From contig NC_133933.1 in assembly GCF_031877795.1 (NCBI RefSeq), positions 63,872,984 to 63,936,983 of the forward strand: a stretch of DNA of 64,000 nucleotides, read 5' to 3'. The translations under genes and the position numbers were made by a program. The first letter of the stretch is position 1. Each line of letters starts with the position of its first letter. The DNA comes from Strix aluco. Taxonomy: Eukaryota > Chordata > Aves > Strigiformes > Strigidae. Below are positions 34,801 through 45,345 of this stretch, piece after piece. Below the pieces are notes generated by a model, which made no database searches, was not told where the DNA came from, and saw only the letters and a list, made by a program, of their open reading frames with translations.

Positions 34801-37800
34801 TTGGTATTCTCAGCACTGTTTCTCAGTGTTCTAGGCTTCTGAGCAATAAAGTGTGCAGCAACAGGAAACAAGAAGAATCACTGTTACATACTCTGTGTTT
34901 GCAAAGAACAGAATGGTCCTGGGAGGATGCACTGTACTAGCTGCACGCTGTGCAATATTCTGCCCAAAGGCAGTGACCCTTGTGTGAGAGGCCTTTGTGA
35001 ACAGCCAAGGTTTGCATTCCGTTCTGGCTTCTGATTAGAGTGAATTCATGAGCCTATTTTGCTTTCTGGAAACCTGGCACTAAAATTTGATTAAGGGCCA
35101 TAAGAAGAGACTGCTTGTAAGCTTTCTGAACTGATGTACAACAACTCACATAAATCCACACACACTTTGCACTGAGAATTTCATATCATCAGTATCTCAC
35201 TTCCTGAGAAGCTGCAGAGTGGAGACACTAAGTGCTTCCTCACAGTATCTACCTCCAATGACTCTGTCAGCAGGAGGTAGCCCTACACAGAAAAGACTTG
35301 TTAAAGCCATCTGGACTTCAGGCATTCTCTCCTGCTTTTCTGTGTCAGAGATGGCCTTTTACTTCTTGAAAGATACATACAGGGGAACTTATATGGGCTA
35401 TTTAGAAACAATAACAGAACTTACATACACTTCCCATAAGAAAAAATGAGTTTGTTGTGCTGCCTTCCAATTCACACCAGTCTCAGTTGTCTGAACATCC
35501 TTACAGAAGGGGTGAGGGGTAGGAAACAAGGAAATGGCAACTCCTTCCCAATGTATGAGAGAGCATTAGAAAGGTATGTTTATAAATGTAGCTCTTCAGT
35601 TATAAAGGACAAATTACCTTAGAATGCTGTACTAAAGCTTGCAAGCAAAAGAGTTCCACTGTCTCTGAAGGGATTTTACTCAATGTCTCACAATATGGAA
35701 GTCCATTTCCTCCAAAACACCATAAGCCTCCCTGAAATGATAATCAGTAAAAATTATACCACATTCCAAATGCCTATATAAAATAAGCATTTCTAAACTG
35801 TTAAGTGTGTAATGATCTATAGAAATTGCTATAAAGAATGCACAGCATGCACGCACTATTCAAAATGTACAAATTACACAAAAATATCTACTCTTTTTAA
35901 CTGAAAATATTAACTAGATTTTCAGTCAGTAGTCTCTACAGTCTATTAACTTCAAACCAAACAAAGGGAGAAAACATAGGATTTTAATTTTGTTAATGAA
36001 TGTCTTCTTTTAAGATCGTTTGCTTAAGCATAAAAAGCAAGAATCAGACTTTGTCTAGATTTCCATAGTTGCAAAAATTAGAAGAGGAGGAAAAAAGGTC
36101 TTCAACACATAGCATAGTATCTGAAGACCAGTCTCTCTTAATCATGCAGTGGGAAGACCAGCATAACCTCAATAAAAAAGTTTTCTAGAACAGCGTGATT
36201 ATCAAAATGCCTCCAAGTGTGGTGTCTTACCAAAGCTCCCTTCGTAGCAAGAGCTCTGGCTGTGAAAACAATAAAGGAGTGATAGTGTAAAAATATTACA
36301 CATAACTGTGTCATAGCAAATAAAGAGTTACTGCACTCTGAAATCTCTAAACAAAGCTTTGACAGGGATCATTATTAAAATGTGACAGTCATTTTTATTA
36401 TTGCATCTTACAAAAAATAACCCTCACTGATTTAAAAAAGTAACAACTTTTTAATAAAAAAATAAAACGCACAAGAGATAGTGGATGACACTGGCATTAC
36501 AATTACTATTTTTAAGCAATAATGGCACTTTAAATGATGTTCCTGAAGCTGCTTAAGAAGTTGTTGGACAGAATTGGAAACTAAGAATTCTTCAAGTCCA
36601 AACAGACCACTAGAGTATTCCAATTCTGGTTTTGGCAGCAGTGATCTGTTACAGGGAGGCATTTCCATACAATATAACAGAGCTTACTATTTAAGGTGTG
36701 CTAACAACTTACCAGTTTGCTAATAAGACTTAACAGAGGTTTAATCATCTCAGTAGTAAAAGAACACTCAAACAATGATAAGATGAAACGTGAAAAATCA
36801 TTTTATGAGCACTGCAAGGGGAAGGAAATGTTCTGGACAAAATGTTGAAATACCTGCTTTATGGGAAGGCTTGTAAGTAAAGATATAATCTTTTGCTAGA
36901 CCGACTAGTACAGCTGGGAAAGATAAACAAGCTTTCAAGCAGGCAGACTGTATGCAGAAGAGATTCTACTTATGTTTTACAGCCACAAAATCTCTGTATT
37001 TCTCTTCCTCTTACAATGCTCAAAGATACAGAAATGGGTTTGTACCTTTGAGCTCTGCAGCAAAAAAGAACCCAAATAGTTCTATTCTGCAGGTGGGAAC
37101 TCACCCTTTGCGCAGCGAGAGTCTGACTACTTTCACGTAAAGCAAGAGATGTGAAGTACTGGACACATGGATCAAGACCAGTCTGGGGTAAAGATACTAA
37201 CAACAAGCAAAGCTCATCTTCTATGGGATAATCCTGTGAGAAGAACACAAGTAGCTTTTAGTTCTGTTCAAAGCATGAAGCAAAACACAGAGAAAAGAAA
37301 GACCTGAAATAATGGAATCAGCCATATTAACAAGGCCATAAAATACAAACCCTGGACTTGAGTGCTCTGCAACTTTGGTTTAATAGTTACATCTGTAAAG
37401 ACTTTGGAAACCGGTAATTCTAAAACCAAGTGATGAAAAGCAAGCTTTAAACTTCATACTTTGGTGGCCTTATTCTAATAGGTGTGAAGGACAGAAGAAT
37501 AAACAGTTCCTCTTGGCACAGGGAGCTTAAAAGTTCACCCTTAACTACACAGTAATTTTCGTGCTGCTCCACTAAAATGAATGTACAAATTACTAGTAAA
37601 AAAACCAGATGACGCTTCTTTTAATCTTTTATCTTCAAAAATATTCATCTAGATCTTTGTTTAATAATCCAGGGTAGATGACAGGAAAACAGATTCAACA
37701 AATTCATTTTATTTGTCCAAAGTCATGGAACTTGCAGTTATTCTAATCCTTGCTACAATCAGAGATGGGGACATATCTGACATGCAGAGCAACACTTCCT

Positions 37801-40800
37801 GCCACAATGATTTGCTTCAACTTCCTAAGCAGTAGATTGGGAACTCTTATCTTCAATCACCTAGCAATCATACTGCTGTATAAATATATACACAACCATA
37901 TACTAGTATAACCTAGCACTTCAGGACTAACAGGTACAGATCCACTATCACATAATGTTACAAAGATAAGAAATCAAAACCTGAGAATACCACTACCAAT
38001 CAAAGCTGGTATTCAGAGTTTTGACAGTTAAGACATACAGGTATTCTCTGACAGGGACTTCTGGCAGCATTCGTCCTATTAGGATTACAAAAACCTCTTA
38101 TAATATGCTTTGTGTGCCAATTCTGTTTATTGAAGAAGAGGATATGATGACATGATTGCTGAAAGCATCATACATACACTTACTAATTAACATAAAGACA
38201 AACCAAGGCCAAATCTATCCAATACAGATTTGCTGGTACCCAAAAGCTGGCAGTAACAAGGTGGGCTTGCAGCAGAGCACCACACTAGCAGCGAGGATGC
38301 AAAGGCCTCCAGGAGTGCTCTCTACGTGTAGGATTCTGTCAGTGTCAACAAGGCAATCTAGGATGACTTAATATCAGACTGCTGCGCATTGCCTACTAGG
38401 TACAGACAGGCAGGGTGTGTATCAGACTGGTAATTGGCTCAAACTTCACTGCTGGTAAATATGTAATGTGGACATATAGCCCAAGAACAATAGTTGATCA
38501 ACACCCCCATCATTCTTTCTTTCCATCGTGCCATTCACTAATGCAGATATGCACCAGAGCTATATCACTATAATATAGTTTTGTATTTTGGTCTTAATTT
38601 TACTAGTCATTAGTTACTTTAGAAAAACTCTACTTTAGTATGGTAACAAACAACAAAAGCACTAAAACCAGACAAGTAGGCAAAAATCATCTAATACCTA
38701 TTTTTCATTTACTTACATTCTTTATTTTTGGCAATGGTGGTGGAGGCAGGAAAAAGCGAAGGTCAATATCTTTGGATCGAGCCAAACCTATAGCAGTCCT
38801 TTGATCACAGGTTTGGGCAACTGTACCGTACTGATAATCTGTAATAGAAGAACTTCAGTGTTAGGTTTAAAACTAACCTTAAATATTTCATTTGGTTTTA
38901 AACGTAGTTTCTGATCTACTTTGTAAATATACTTGAAAAAAGAACGACCTCTCTGCAATCTACTTAGATAAACTGATTTTGTAACCTCAAAATCCAAAAG
39001 ATAAAAATTGCAGATGTTAGACCAGCACTATACTGAGCTGAAATACATCTGGGCACTAATTTTTCATTATAGACCCGTTTGATGAAGGTCCTCAGATGTT
39101 AAGTTGAACACAGCAAAAGCAAACATTCAGTATTGCCACTGAAAGGAATACAAGGACTACAAACCCAGGCTTAATTCCCTGGGCTCGAGCTAAAATTTGA
39201 AAGGCCTCTTGCAGACTTTTTTTCTGCATACAGTGTTAAAAACCAGAGCCTTAAATCCAAATGCTGCAAGACAAAGACACATAATTTTAAATGACACAGA
39301 AGACACGTTTCAATAAAATTGTTAATGTCACAAAATCGGGTGACCTTAGAGAAGGCAGGATAGCACCACAGTACAGTTTCAAGTAGCTCTCCCTTACCGA
39401 AGATACAAGACAGACTTTCAGTTAACCTACTGAAGGGAAACCAGATTTAAACAGTAACTACTGTTCCTTTCTAAAACCCACCTACTTGATAGCTGGAGAA
39501 ATTGAATATTACATGTTGAAATTAAGTGGCAAAACAAAGGAAAAGAAAATATAACCTTAAAGTGGGTCAATACTTTTTTCTGCAAAAATTTGCTTCTATC
39601 CTCCTTACCGTTATACAATTCTAGAACAAAACTGACAAGCCATTTCAAAGATACTTTTCACGAACAGTCACAGTTGGGCCATATTTTTTCTTCGGTGCAG
39701 ACTACCTACAGCTGCAAACTGAAGTCACTGAAGCTGTGGTGTGGACAAGCAAAATACTGTATTTACAATAACAGGTATGCTGAACAACTTGGTCCTAGCT
39801 GTGAAAAGTTAGCACATACTTTCAGTGTGAATCTTTCTTGGACTAAGTTTTGAAATATCAGATTAAGAAAAAGCCCATTTCCTTCATGAGTTAGTTGGCA
39901 AGAATAATCTGTGTCTGTGAAACATCCAAATACTACAGTGATGAGCACTACAAAGAAAAGGAGATAACAAAAAGCAACTAGATTCCAGAGTACCGGCCAT
40001 CTTGTGCACAAAGATTCTGAGATCACCTGCTAACAGAGAGTAGCCTCTTACAAACATGAAACAATTATGTTAAATTAGTACACAAAGCTTCAGCTTTGGT
40101 ACATCCTAGCTTTCAAATGTTTTCAAACACAGCTTTTTGAAGTAAATTGCTTGGGGAAATTAATTAGAATATTAAAGAAACAATCTGAAACAAGATAAAT
40201 CCCATGGACTGGAATTGCACTGGAAGAGTGAAAGGTTGTCAACTGACTAGATCACCAGAATAATGAGTCACAATTAGTTACACCTAGTTTATGTGGCCTG
40301 ATGATGGAAGGGGGAGGAGGACACACATACATACACACACACCCTTTAATTGGGGTTTCAAGGACATTTTCTGCTAGAGCAACAGGGAGAACTTATTACT
40401 ACTAAATAATACCTAGGATGGAAAATGGCTTACGAATAATGCTTGCACACACAAGTCCTCTACCTCTAGTTTGTCATTACTACCTTGCTATTACTACCCA
40501 TCAGCTCCTAACTAATTTTCATTAGCTTAATCATGGCCTTTAAACTCATTCCTACAGAGCCTTATAAAAATCACTGCCAGAACTTGTAACCGTGTTAGCA
40601 GTTCCAACAGAAAAACCAAGGAACTAATAAAGATGAACTGCTCTCCCACACTACGGCAGTGGTTGCAATTCTCTGGTGGGGAAACAGAAAGCGGCTGGCC
40701 TGCCTGCACTGCAGACACACACTCTGTATCAGGGTATCAGGAAAGAACAATTGCTTGAAATGTAGATAAACCTCCCACATTTTAGACCAAATTTCAGAGT

Positions 40801-43800
40801 GTATTTACACTTCTTGCAGCTACTAGATTTTTTAAATGTTGACAGCAGACTTGGAACAACTGAGACTTTGTCACATTTCTGGGATGAATTAGGCTACGTC
40901 AGCATACATTACCATGCCAGTGACTGTTGTTTGCCAGGTCTTGTACCGCCTGCAGTCGGACCTCTTTGTCTTCTGACTGACTTCTCTTTAAGAGAAGCCA
41001 TAAGGCACATTCATGATCTTCTCCATCAAATGTACTGAATTGTTCTTTTGCCAGGAAACAAATAAAAGCCAAGTTATTATTAATGAGTATTTTAACAGTC
41101 AAGTTTCTATTTGTTGAATAAAAAAAATCTGTTTCTTTTCATATTTGAATATTAGTCATTAACAGTAATTTAGTGTAATGTTTTAATATTAAAATTAGTT
41201 CAATAAACAGTGACAGAATTACATCAGTGGAATGCTGATCCTTAAATTAATAGGATGGTTTTGATTCATTTCAGTGGCACCAAATTGGTATTTCATATAT
41301 ATGTTACACACACAACCACTGGCTGGCACTCACCAACCAGAATTGCCAGCTTCCAGCAGGATCTGGAAATGAGTAGCAACTCTTGAGCCTCTGACCTTGA
41401 ACAATTAATTTCATAGCACGACACTGGAGGTACATATTGTTATAGTCATTTAACAGGTAGTTAAATAAGGATAGTATGCCTCAGGAGCACAATTTCTTAC
41501 ATGAATTGAAATTCTTATTTTAAATTACTCTAAAAAGCAGTGACACACTGTTACCAAAAGACTGTGCTGCTTTCAGTTAATATTGGCAATTCTGATGAAA
41601 ACATAACATACTTTTCTAAATCGAAGTTTTGAGAGTATTTCATCCCCTAAACACCTTTTGTACACAAAACTAATATTAAATATTAACCTGGTATCTTAAG
41701 CTTCAAATCTCTTCTGAAACTGGAAGAAAAAAATTCTCAAATCTCTTCTTAACCATCACTTTAATTTACTTTAAGAAAAGGAATGGTTTTAATACAAAGA
41801 AAATATTCTAATATTCTATATTAATATAGAAAAAGATACATAATATTACAACCATTTCATACACAAAAAATCATGTTAAGTTTATACGAAAAATTATTTT
41901 ACTTTCTAAAAGGCCTGTGTTTTACTATTCAAAAATAATAATCATAGATAATGCCATGCTTTCAATACTTACCATTTAAAGGTCTCCGGAAAATTTTAGC
42001 TTCTGTTTCTAGAATTTTCCTCACTGCTTTATGAATTTCTTTTCTGGCTTGGTAGGTGATCCCTACAAGAGTATTTTTAGATTACTGGAAGTCTGAAAGA
42101 CAGTTCTCTCACATTATTTTTTTCATAAATATATACATACACACACACAGAGACATATATATAGAGAGAGCTATTTCATATATAGAGAACTGTATGTATA
42201 GAACTCCTAAAGAAACAGCCACCAACTTAAAATAAATTTGGTGACATTGTGAAGAATATTATTTTTGTAACAGATCTCAGGAAATGTAACTTTCCTTATA
42301 CAAGAGTGACTTTCAGAAACATTCCATTCTCTTAAAATACTATTTTTAAAATCCAAACAATTATGCATCTTACCTTGGTATTCACTTGGATTTAGAGAAG
42401 TTGTACGTACATATACATAGGATTTAAGTTTTTCTTGATGTATAGCTTGAGTATCAATTTGCAGTAACTTCTTTAAGGACAGGACTTCATATGTAATGAA
42501 TACAAAACCTCTTTAAATAAAAGAAAACTGCGTATGAATATTAATTTAAAAATATGACAGCAAAAAAATATTAACAATAGTTTTGGTATAAATCATCCAG
42601 GTTTTACCAAATATATAATAGCTTGCAGATTATTTTAATTTAGCAAAGTAAAGACTCTAAAATACTTAAGTAATAACCATCAGAAAATATGCATCAAAAC
42701 TATATTCTACCATGTCTAAAGGTCCCCTAATATTGTCACATTTTGGAAAAGATACATGAATTAAAATTTTAACTCTATACATAAGTGACATATATGCTTG
42801 TCAGTTACAACTTACCCTAGTATAAGTGATCCAGTTACCTTTGCAATTTTTCCTTGAAAAAATGAAAAATTCATGTCAAAGAAGTTGTGTGCATCACCTC
42901 AATATAAACACAGAATTTGATTACCAGACAGTAAGAATGTCAGGCACTAAGAGTAAGCTTTTTATAATTTTTCTATTGCTCTCTGGCTTTCAGGAAATCA
43001 TTACCTAAATTTACAAATGGAGAAAACATTACTTGATTAGAATTTCCTGCTCTTCTAAGCAAGATGATGAAACACATATCCTGTCAGTGCTATTTGCTTT
43101 GAGTACTGCTATCTATCAATTACATTCATTGCTCAGCTGCAGGAATCAACAGTAAACTTTGATATGAATATGTATGAATACATACAAGACTATGTATGTT
43201 CTTTGAAACTCTGCAGAGACTCCCTAAGAAAATATATGTTTAAAAATAATTCCATTGAATCTAGTTTATAAAGCAAACAGCTGAATAAACACATGTCACT
43301 TGCAACAATTTCCCTTTTAAGTCTTAAGAATTTCTGTCAGATTTGAGCTATTTTGCGTGGACAAAGTTGAGCTGATTATCTGGATGTAAGGATCTCAATA
43401 CAGAGAAACTCTATTATTACCAGTAGCAGCAAACCCAATGGAACACATCTCACCTATCATGAATAACTTCTTTTCCTCAGCATGAATTGGGAGATTTGCC
43501 CCACAACCACCTTAAGAATTTTGGCATGCAGACAAGAGGCAGATACATGTTGAAGAAATAACTGGCAGGAAGGTTGAAAAGGCAAATAATGCAACGCTTC
43601 CTGTAGAGCAGAAATGAAAATATCCTATCTTTTAATGCTCAAAAATAAACTGCAATCTTAAGAATTGTCATTCTATATAGAAGGCACCAAAGAAAGCAAA
43701 GACTAAACAGGGAAGACTGTGGAACTAATATCAGTAAATAAGGAGGAAGAAACAATAGAAACAAACTTTATGGATGTAATTGTTTCATAGCTCTAGAGGT

Positions 43801-44190
43801 TAAAAAAAACCAAAACAACATACAAAACGGAGTTTAAGATAGTTTAATGAGATGCATCTCGGGGGGGGAACCCTCATCTCATGCTCTAATCCCAGATAAT
43901 CTGCTGGTATAATTTTGCATGTCACTATGCAAAACAAGGTCAGAAGCAGACATCCACTTTAGGCAAATAAAAGCTTTTGATCACAAAGTAATCAGGGATT
44001 TAGATCTTTTGCACCGTTGAATTATGCACAGCATCATACCAACACAGATTTTTCCTTTTTATTAACACCTCAGATCAATACATATAGAATCGTACTTACT
44101 GATATCATTCCATGGTAGGTGTGTTTTTGTGGCTGGACCAGAAGTTCCTATTTGTCTATAGCAAAATATACAGTAAGCGGCCACTGACAT
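22726..44190 (-). CDS. SERAC1: SERAC1, serine active site containing protein 1 (complete, 16 coding exons)
   Basis: Sixteen minus-strand exons join with consistent phases to 1971 nt, 656 aa plus stop; remembered human SERAC1 has 654 aa. The family protein sits at mitochondria-ER contacts and is needed for phosphatidylglycerol remodelling and cholesterol trafficking; human loss causes MEGDEL syndrome. Seen here are a hydrophobic segment at about residues 36-53 ([18 protein letters not shown]), a helical-repeat-like middle (about 140-370) and a C-terminal alpha/beta-hydrolase lipase domain. That domain has [12 protein letters not shown] (His400-Gly404, oxyanion region), VSHSMGG with predicted nucleophile Ser500 in a lipase elbow, VPHHGS (about 535-539) and a conserved [10 protein letters not shown] near the end with candidate catalytic His625. 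Nothing is broken; CR1 insertions lie only in introns. It converges on SYNJ2 and diverges from GTF2H5, as in human. Confidence 0.97.
23058..23488 (-). mobile_element. CR1 LINE fragment, 3' end, 5'-truncated
   Basis: On the minus strand it encodes the C-terminal end of the CR1 reverse transcriptase ORF, with the family landmarks [30 protein letters not shown] and a PREVV...[11 protein letters not shown]-type end. The frame is open for about 117 codons. It ends at the CR1 3' terminus, whose ATTCTGTGA-like octamer appears on the + strand as TCACAGAAT at 23058. It sits about 0.2 kb from the last SERAC1 coding exon. Confidence 0.9.
25233..25376 (-). CDS. SERAC1: SERAC1 coding exon 15
   Basis: Reads [20 protein letters not shown] then [20 protein letters not shown]. 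Phases 1 to 1 (2 + 141 + 1 nt). Confidence 0.95.
25817..25999 (-). CDS. SERAC1: SERAC1 coding exon 14
   Basis: Reads [20 protein letters not shown], then [20 protein letters not shown] and [18 protein letters not shown] is strongly conserved in SERAC1-type hydrolases. The donor is the less common gtactc. Confidence 0.95.
26533..26630 (-). CDS. SERAC1: SERAC1 coding exon 13 (nucleophile elbow)
   Basis: Reads [20 protein letters not shown] then [12 protein letters not shown]. Ser500 in SHSMGG is the predicted nucleophile. The intron splits the last Gly codon of the motif. Confidence 0.96.
27251..28330 (-). mobile_element. CR1 LINE, about 1.08 kb, 5'-truncated, long open RT frame
   Basis: The minus strand holds a 292-codon open frame (28208-27330) encoding the reverse transcriptase from palm to C-terminus. 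[13 protein letters not shown] is followed by SKFADDTKL, where FADD is the RT catalytic box, then the thumb and tail ([32 protein letters not shown]). The 3' terminus is at about 27251 (TCACAGAATCAT on the + strand). The 5' part of ORF2 and all of ORF1 are missing. It lies in the SERAC1 intron 26631-29035, in the same orientation as the gene. The open frame suggests a fairly recent insertion. Confidence 0.93.
28343..28646 (+). mobile_element. CR1 LINE fragment, 3' end, opposite orientation
   Basis: The plus strand reads the end of a CR1 RT ORF ([20 protein letters not shown], then [27 protein letters not shown]) and the CR1 3' UTR (GTTGGACTTGATGATCTTAA), ending TCTGAGTCTATG. Its truncated 5' end nearly abuts the truncated 5' end of the minus-strand CR1 at 28330, so the pair is head to head. 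Confidence 0.9.
29036..29136 (-). CDS. SERAC1: SERAC1 coding exon 12
   Basis: Reads [20 protein letters not shown] then [13 protein letters not shown]. Lies just upstream, in the direction of transcription, of the intron carrying the head-to-head CR1 pair. Confidence 0.95.
29927..30068 (-). CDS. SERAC1: SERAC1 coding exon 11 (start of hydrolase domain)
   Basis: Reads [20 protein letters not shown] then [20 protein letters not shown]. The FVHGLLG loop (His400-Gly404) is the oxyanion-side motif of the lipase fold. Confidence 0.96.
30873..31023 (-). CDS. SERAC1: SERAC1 coding exon 10
   Basis: Reads [20 protein letters not shown], then [20 protein letters not shown] and VLHPQYRS. Links the helical middle to the hydrolase domain. 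Confidence 0.95.
32606..33210 (-). mobile_element. Old CR1-type LINE remnant
   Basis: Diverged but ordered similarity to an old amniote CR1-type element, seen on the + strand as its reverse complement. Blocks are TAAGAACATAAGAATGG near 32606 (element 3' end), CAGACCAAAGG, ATTAATTTGTCTAAACACTT, TTTGTTCTGCCTCTTGATAA, then CGCCAGTGAAGATTTTATAC and CCACCATATTCTCC. Recognised from remembered reptile and bird repeats; an alignment was not possible. Confidence 0.65.
33843..34005 (-). CDS. SERAC1: SERAC1 coding exon 9
   Basis: Reads [20 protein letters not shown], then [20 protein letters not shown]. The GGLQLL and IIGNMAL blocks resemble armadillo-type helical repeats. Confidence 0.95.
35618..35731 (-). 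CDS. SERAC1: SERAC1 coding exon 8
   Basis: Thirty-eight whole codons, [20 protein letters not shown] then [15 protein letters not shown]. Phase 0 at both ends; follows exon 7 directly to give [12 protein letters not shown]. Confidence 0.95.
37105..37233 (-). CDS. SERAC1: SERAC1 coding exon 7
   Basis: Forty-three whole codons, [20 protein letters not shown] then [19 protein letters not shown]. Both junctions are phase 0. Confidence 0.95.
38717..38838 (-). CDS. SERAC1: SERAC1 coding exon 6
   Basis: Reads [20 protein letters not shown] then [20 protein letters not shown]. The proline-rich [11 protein letters not shown] is a clear family landmark. Confidence 0.95.
40913..41044 (-). CDS. SERAC1: SERAC1 coding exon 5
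   Basis: Reads [20 protein letters not shown] and ends NNSHWH plus one base. The acceptor at caaaag|AAC was chosen because it alone joins in frame with the preceding exon to give LNEQFSTFD. Confidence 0.93.
41973..42062 (-). CDS. SERAC1: SERAC1 coding exon 4
   Basis: Reads [20 protein letters not shown] then [10 protein letters not shown]. Enters with 2 bases, leaves with 1; donor gtaagt. Amphipathic helix-like and similar to the human exon. Confidence 0.94.
42120..42172. repeat. TA/CA/GA mixed microsatellite
   Basis: Alternating TA, CA and GA dinucleotide runs (ATACATACACACACACAGAG, then ATATATATAGAGAGAG) in the 311-bp SERAC1 intron between coding exons 3 and 4. Confidence 0.8.
42374..42510 (-). 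CDS. SERAC1: SERAC1 coding exon 3
   Basis: It reads [20 protein letters not shown] and ends SLNPSEYQ. The first ten residues finish the hydrophobic segment. Of two possible acceptors, AG two bases apart, the phase chooses the first (ttaaag|AGGT). Confidence 0.94.
42816..42852 (-). CDS. SERAC1: SERAC1 coding exon 2 (37-nt micro-exon)
   Basis: A 37-nt exon between tttcaag and gtaagt reads, with its split codons, [13 protein letters not shown]. Skipping it would break the frame, and it supplies half of the hydrophobic N-terminal segment. The human counterpart is RNIIKFTGSLILG. Confidence 0.93.
44100..44190 (-). CDS. SERAC1: SERAC1 coding exon 1 (start codon)
   Basis: The acceptor (tatacag on the minus strand) lies one base before ATG, at 44190-44188. 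It reads [20 protein letters not shown] and ends WNDI plus one base, donor gtaagt. The human protein starts MSLAAYCVICCRRIGTS, so this start is well supported. The first 30 residues are Cys- and Arg-containing and could act as a targeting sequence. Confidence 0.95.
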
Positions 44191-44282
44191 TCTGTATATT
44201 AAAGGAAAAAAAAGAAAAAGTAATGATTGATTTAAGAATTACAGCAGAAAACCTGTAACAGTTTTTTTTCCTGTCTTTTTAC

Positions 44283-44331
44283 AGCAAAGGTCATGATAGC
44301 AAAGGTCATGATTTACAGCAAAGGTCATAAT
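44283..44331. repeat. Three copies of AGCAAAGGTCATRAT
   Basis: Copies at 44283-44297, 44298-44312 and 44317-44331. The first two are identical and directly joined; the third differs by one base after a 4-base spacer. Each contains AAAGGTCA, a monomeric nuclear-receptor type half-site. The array lies 92 bases upstream, in gene direction, of SERAC1 coding exon 1. Confidence 0.85.
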
Positions 44332-45149
44332 AAAACATTTTATGTCATTTCCCTCCATATAAAATGCTCTAATTAAAGAAGTCTATAAACTGCTCAATTT
44401 AACAGGCTGCATTTCAATTACAAGAAAAGTTACTGTTGATTTTAGAGAGTATGTATCTCCAATTAACTTCCCTGCTTTTAAGTTTTCTTTCCTACTTAGT
44501 AGCTCTCCCTTAAATACCAGATATGGTCATATCTCCATCAAGACATTATACATTATGACATGGGCTTCAATACAACTCAGTAACCAACCCTTTCAAAGTT
44601 CGTAATTGATTTTGTTAGCAAGTAAGTCTTTTATTTTGACTAACAAGGCTCCAAGAACTACTACATATTTTTGAGTTTAAAGGGCAAATCAGACTAATAC
44701 TTCAAGGATGTAAAAATTCTACAGTTAATAAAAATGCTCTGACTCCAAGGGCTCAGGAAACTCACAGGGCATGCTTACAGGTAAACCATAGAGGATGCAT
44801 CTCATTCTAGAAAAATTCTTACACACGCAAAAGAATGAAAACCTAGCCATACCCATGAAGAAGAGAACCTTTTCTAAAGCTAAGACCCTAGCAATTCAAC
44901 ATTACAAAGACACAGAATACTGACAGACTAATTGCCTTGCATGCACTGAATGCTGAAATCAAACTAAGCAATACAGAATTTTTTTTCCGGATAGTCACAA
45001 ACAAATGCATGTAACGTATTTTAGAACTACCAAAGTTCTTAATGTAGAAGCAACCCAACACAAACATGAATCTTCTTGACTGTAATATGGTCCCCATGAA
45101 AGTAGTATCCGAGTGCTTCAGAAATATGAAAGGATTAATTCTTCTGACC

Positions 45150-45345
45150 TATCTATGATGCAAGACACTGAATTTTCCCCAATTTACAGGTAGGAAAATG
45201 AGTTAAGACAAGTATGCTGCAACTTCCTTACACATCCTAGGTAAAACCTTGCCTCTTTGAACAAGTGGGACTATTCAGGAGAGACCATAAAGCGTTCTTT
45301 AGCCCACTGATCAAAGCTGCATCTTAACCACTGCACAATGAGATT
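45150..45345 (+). mobile_element. MIR-like SINE relic
   Basis: Block order resembles MIR: TTTTCCCCAATTTACAGGTA, GGAAAATGAGTTAAGACAAG, ACTTCCTTACACATCCTAGG, then GCATCTTAACCACTGCACAA at the far end. Strongly diverged. It lies in the SERAC1 5' intron. Confidence 0.45.

Larger units (their letters stand above)
22863..44099 (-). other. SERAC1: SERAC1 introns between coding exons
   Basis: All 15 introns are GT-AG. They hold the CR1 copies at 23058-23488, 27251-28330 and 28343-28646, an old CR1-type remnant at 32606-33210, and small CA/TA microsatellites near 31777-31798, 40320-40343 and 42125-42170. Otherwise I see AT-rich unique sequence with no recognisable extra gene. A possible 29-nt cassette exon (36231-36259) and an unexplained frame (36432-36668) are treated as findings. 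Confidence 0.7.
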
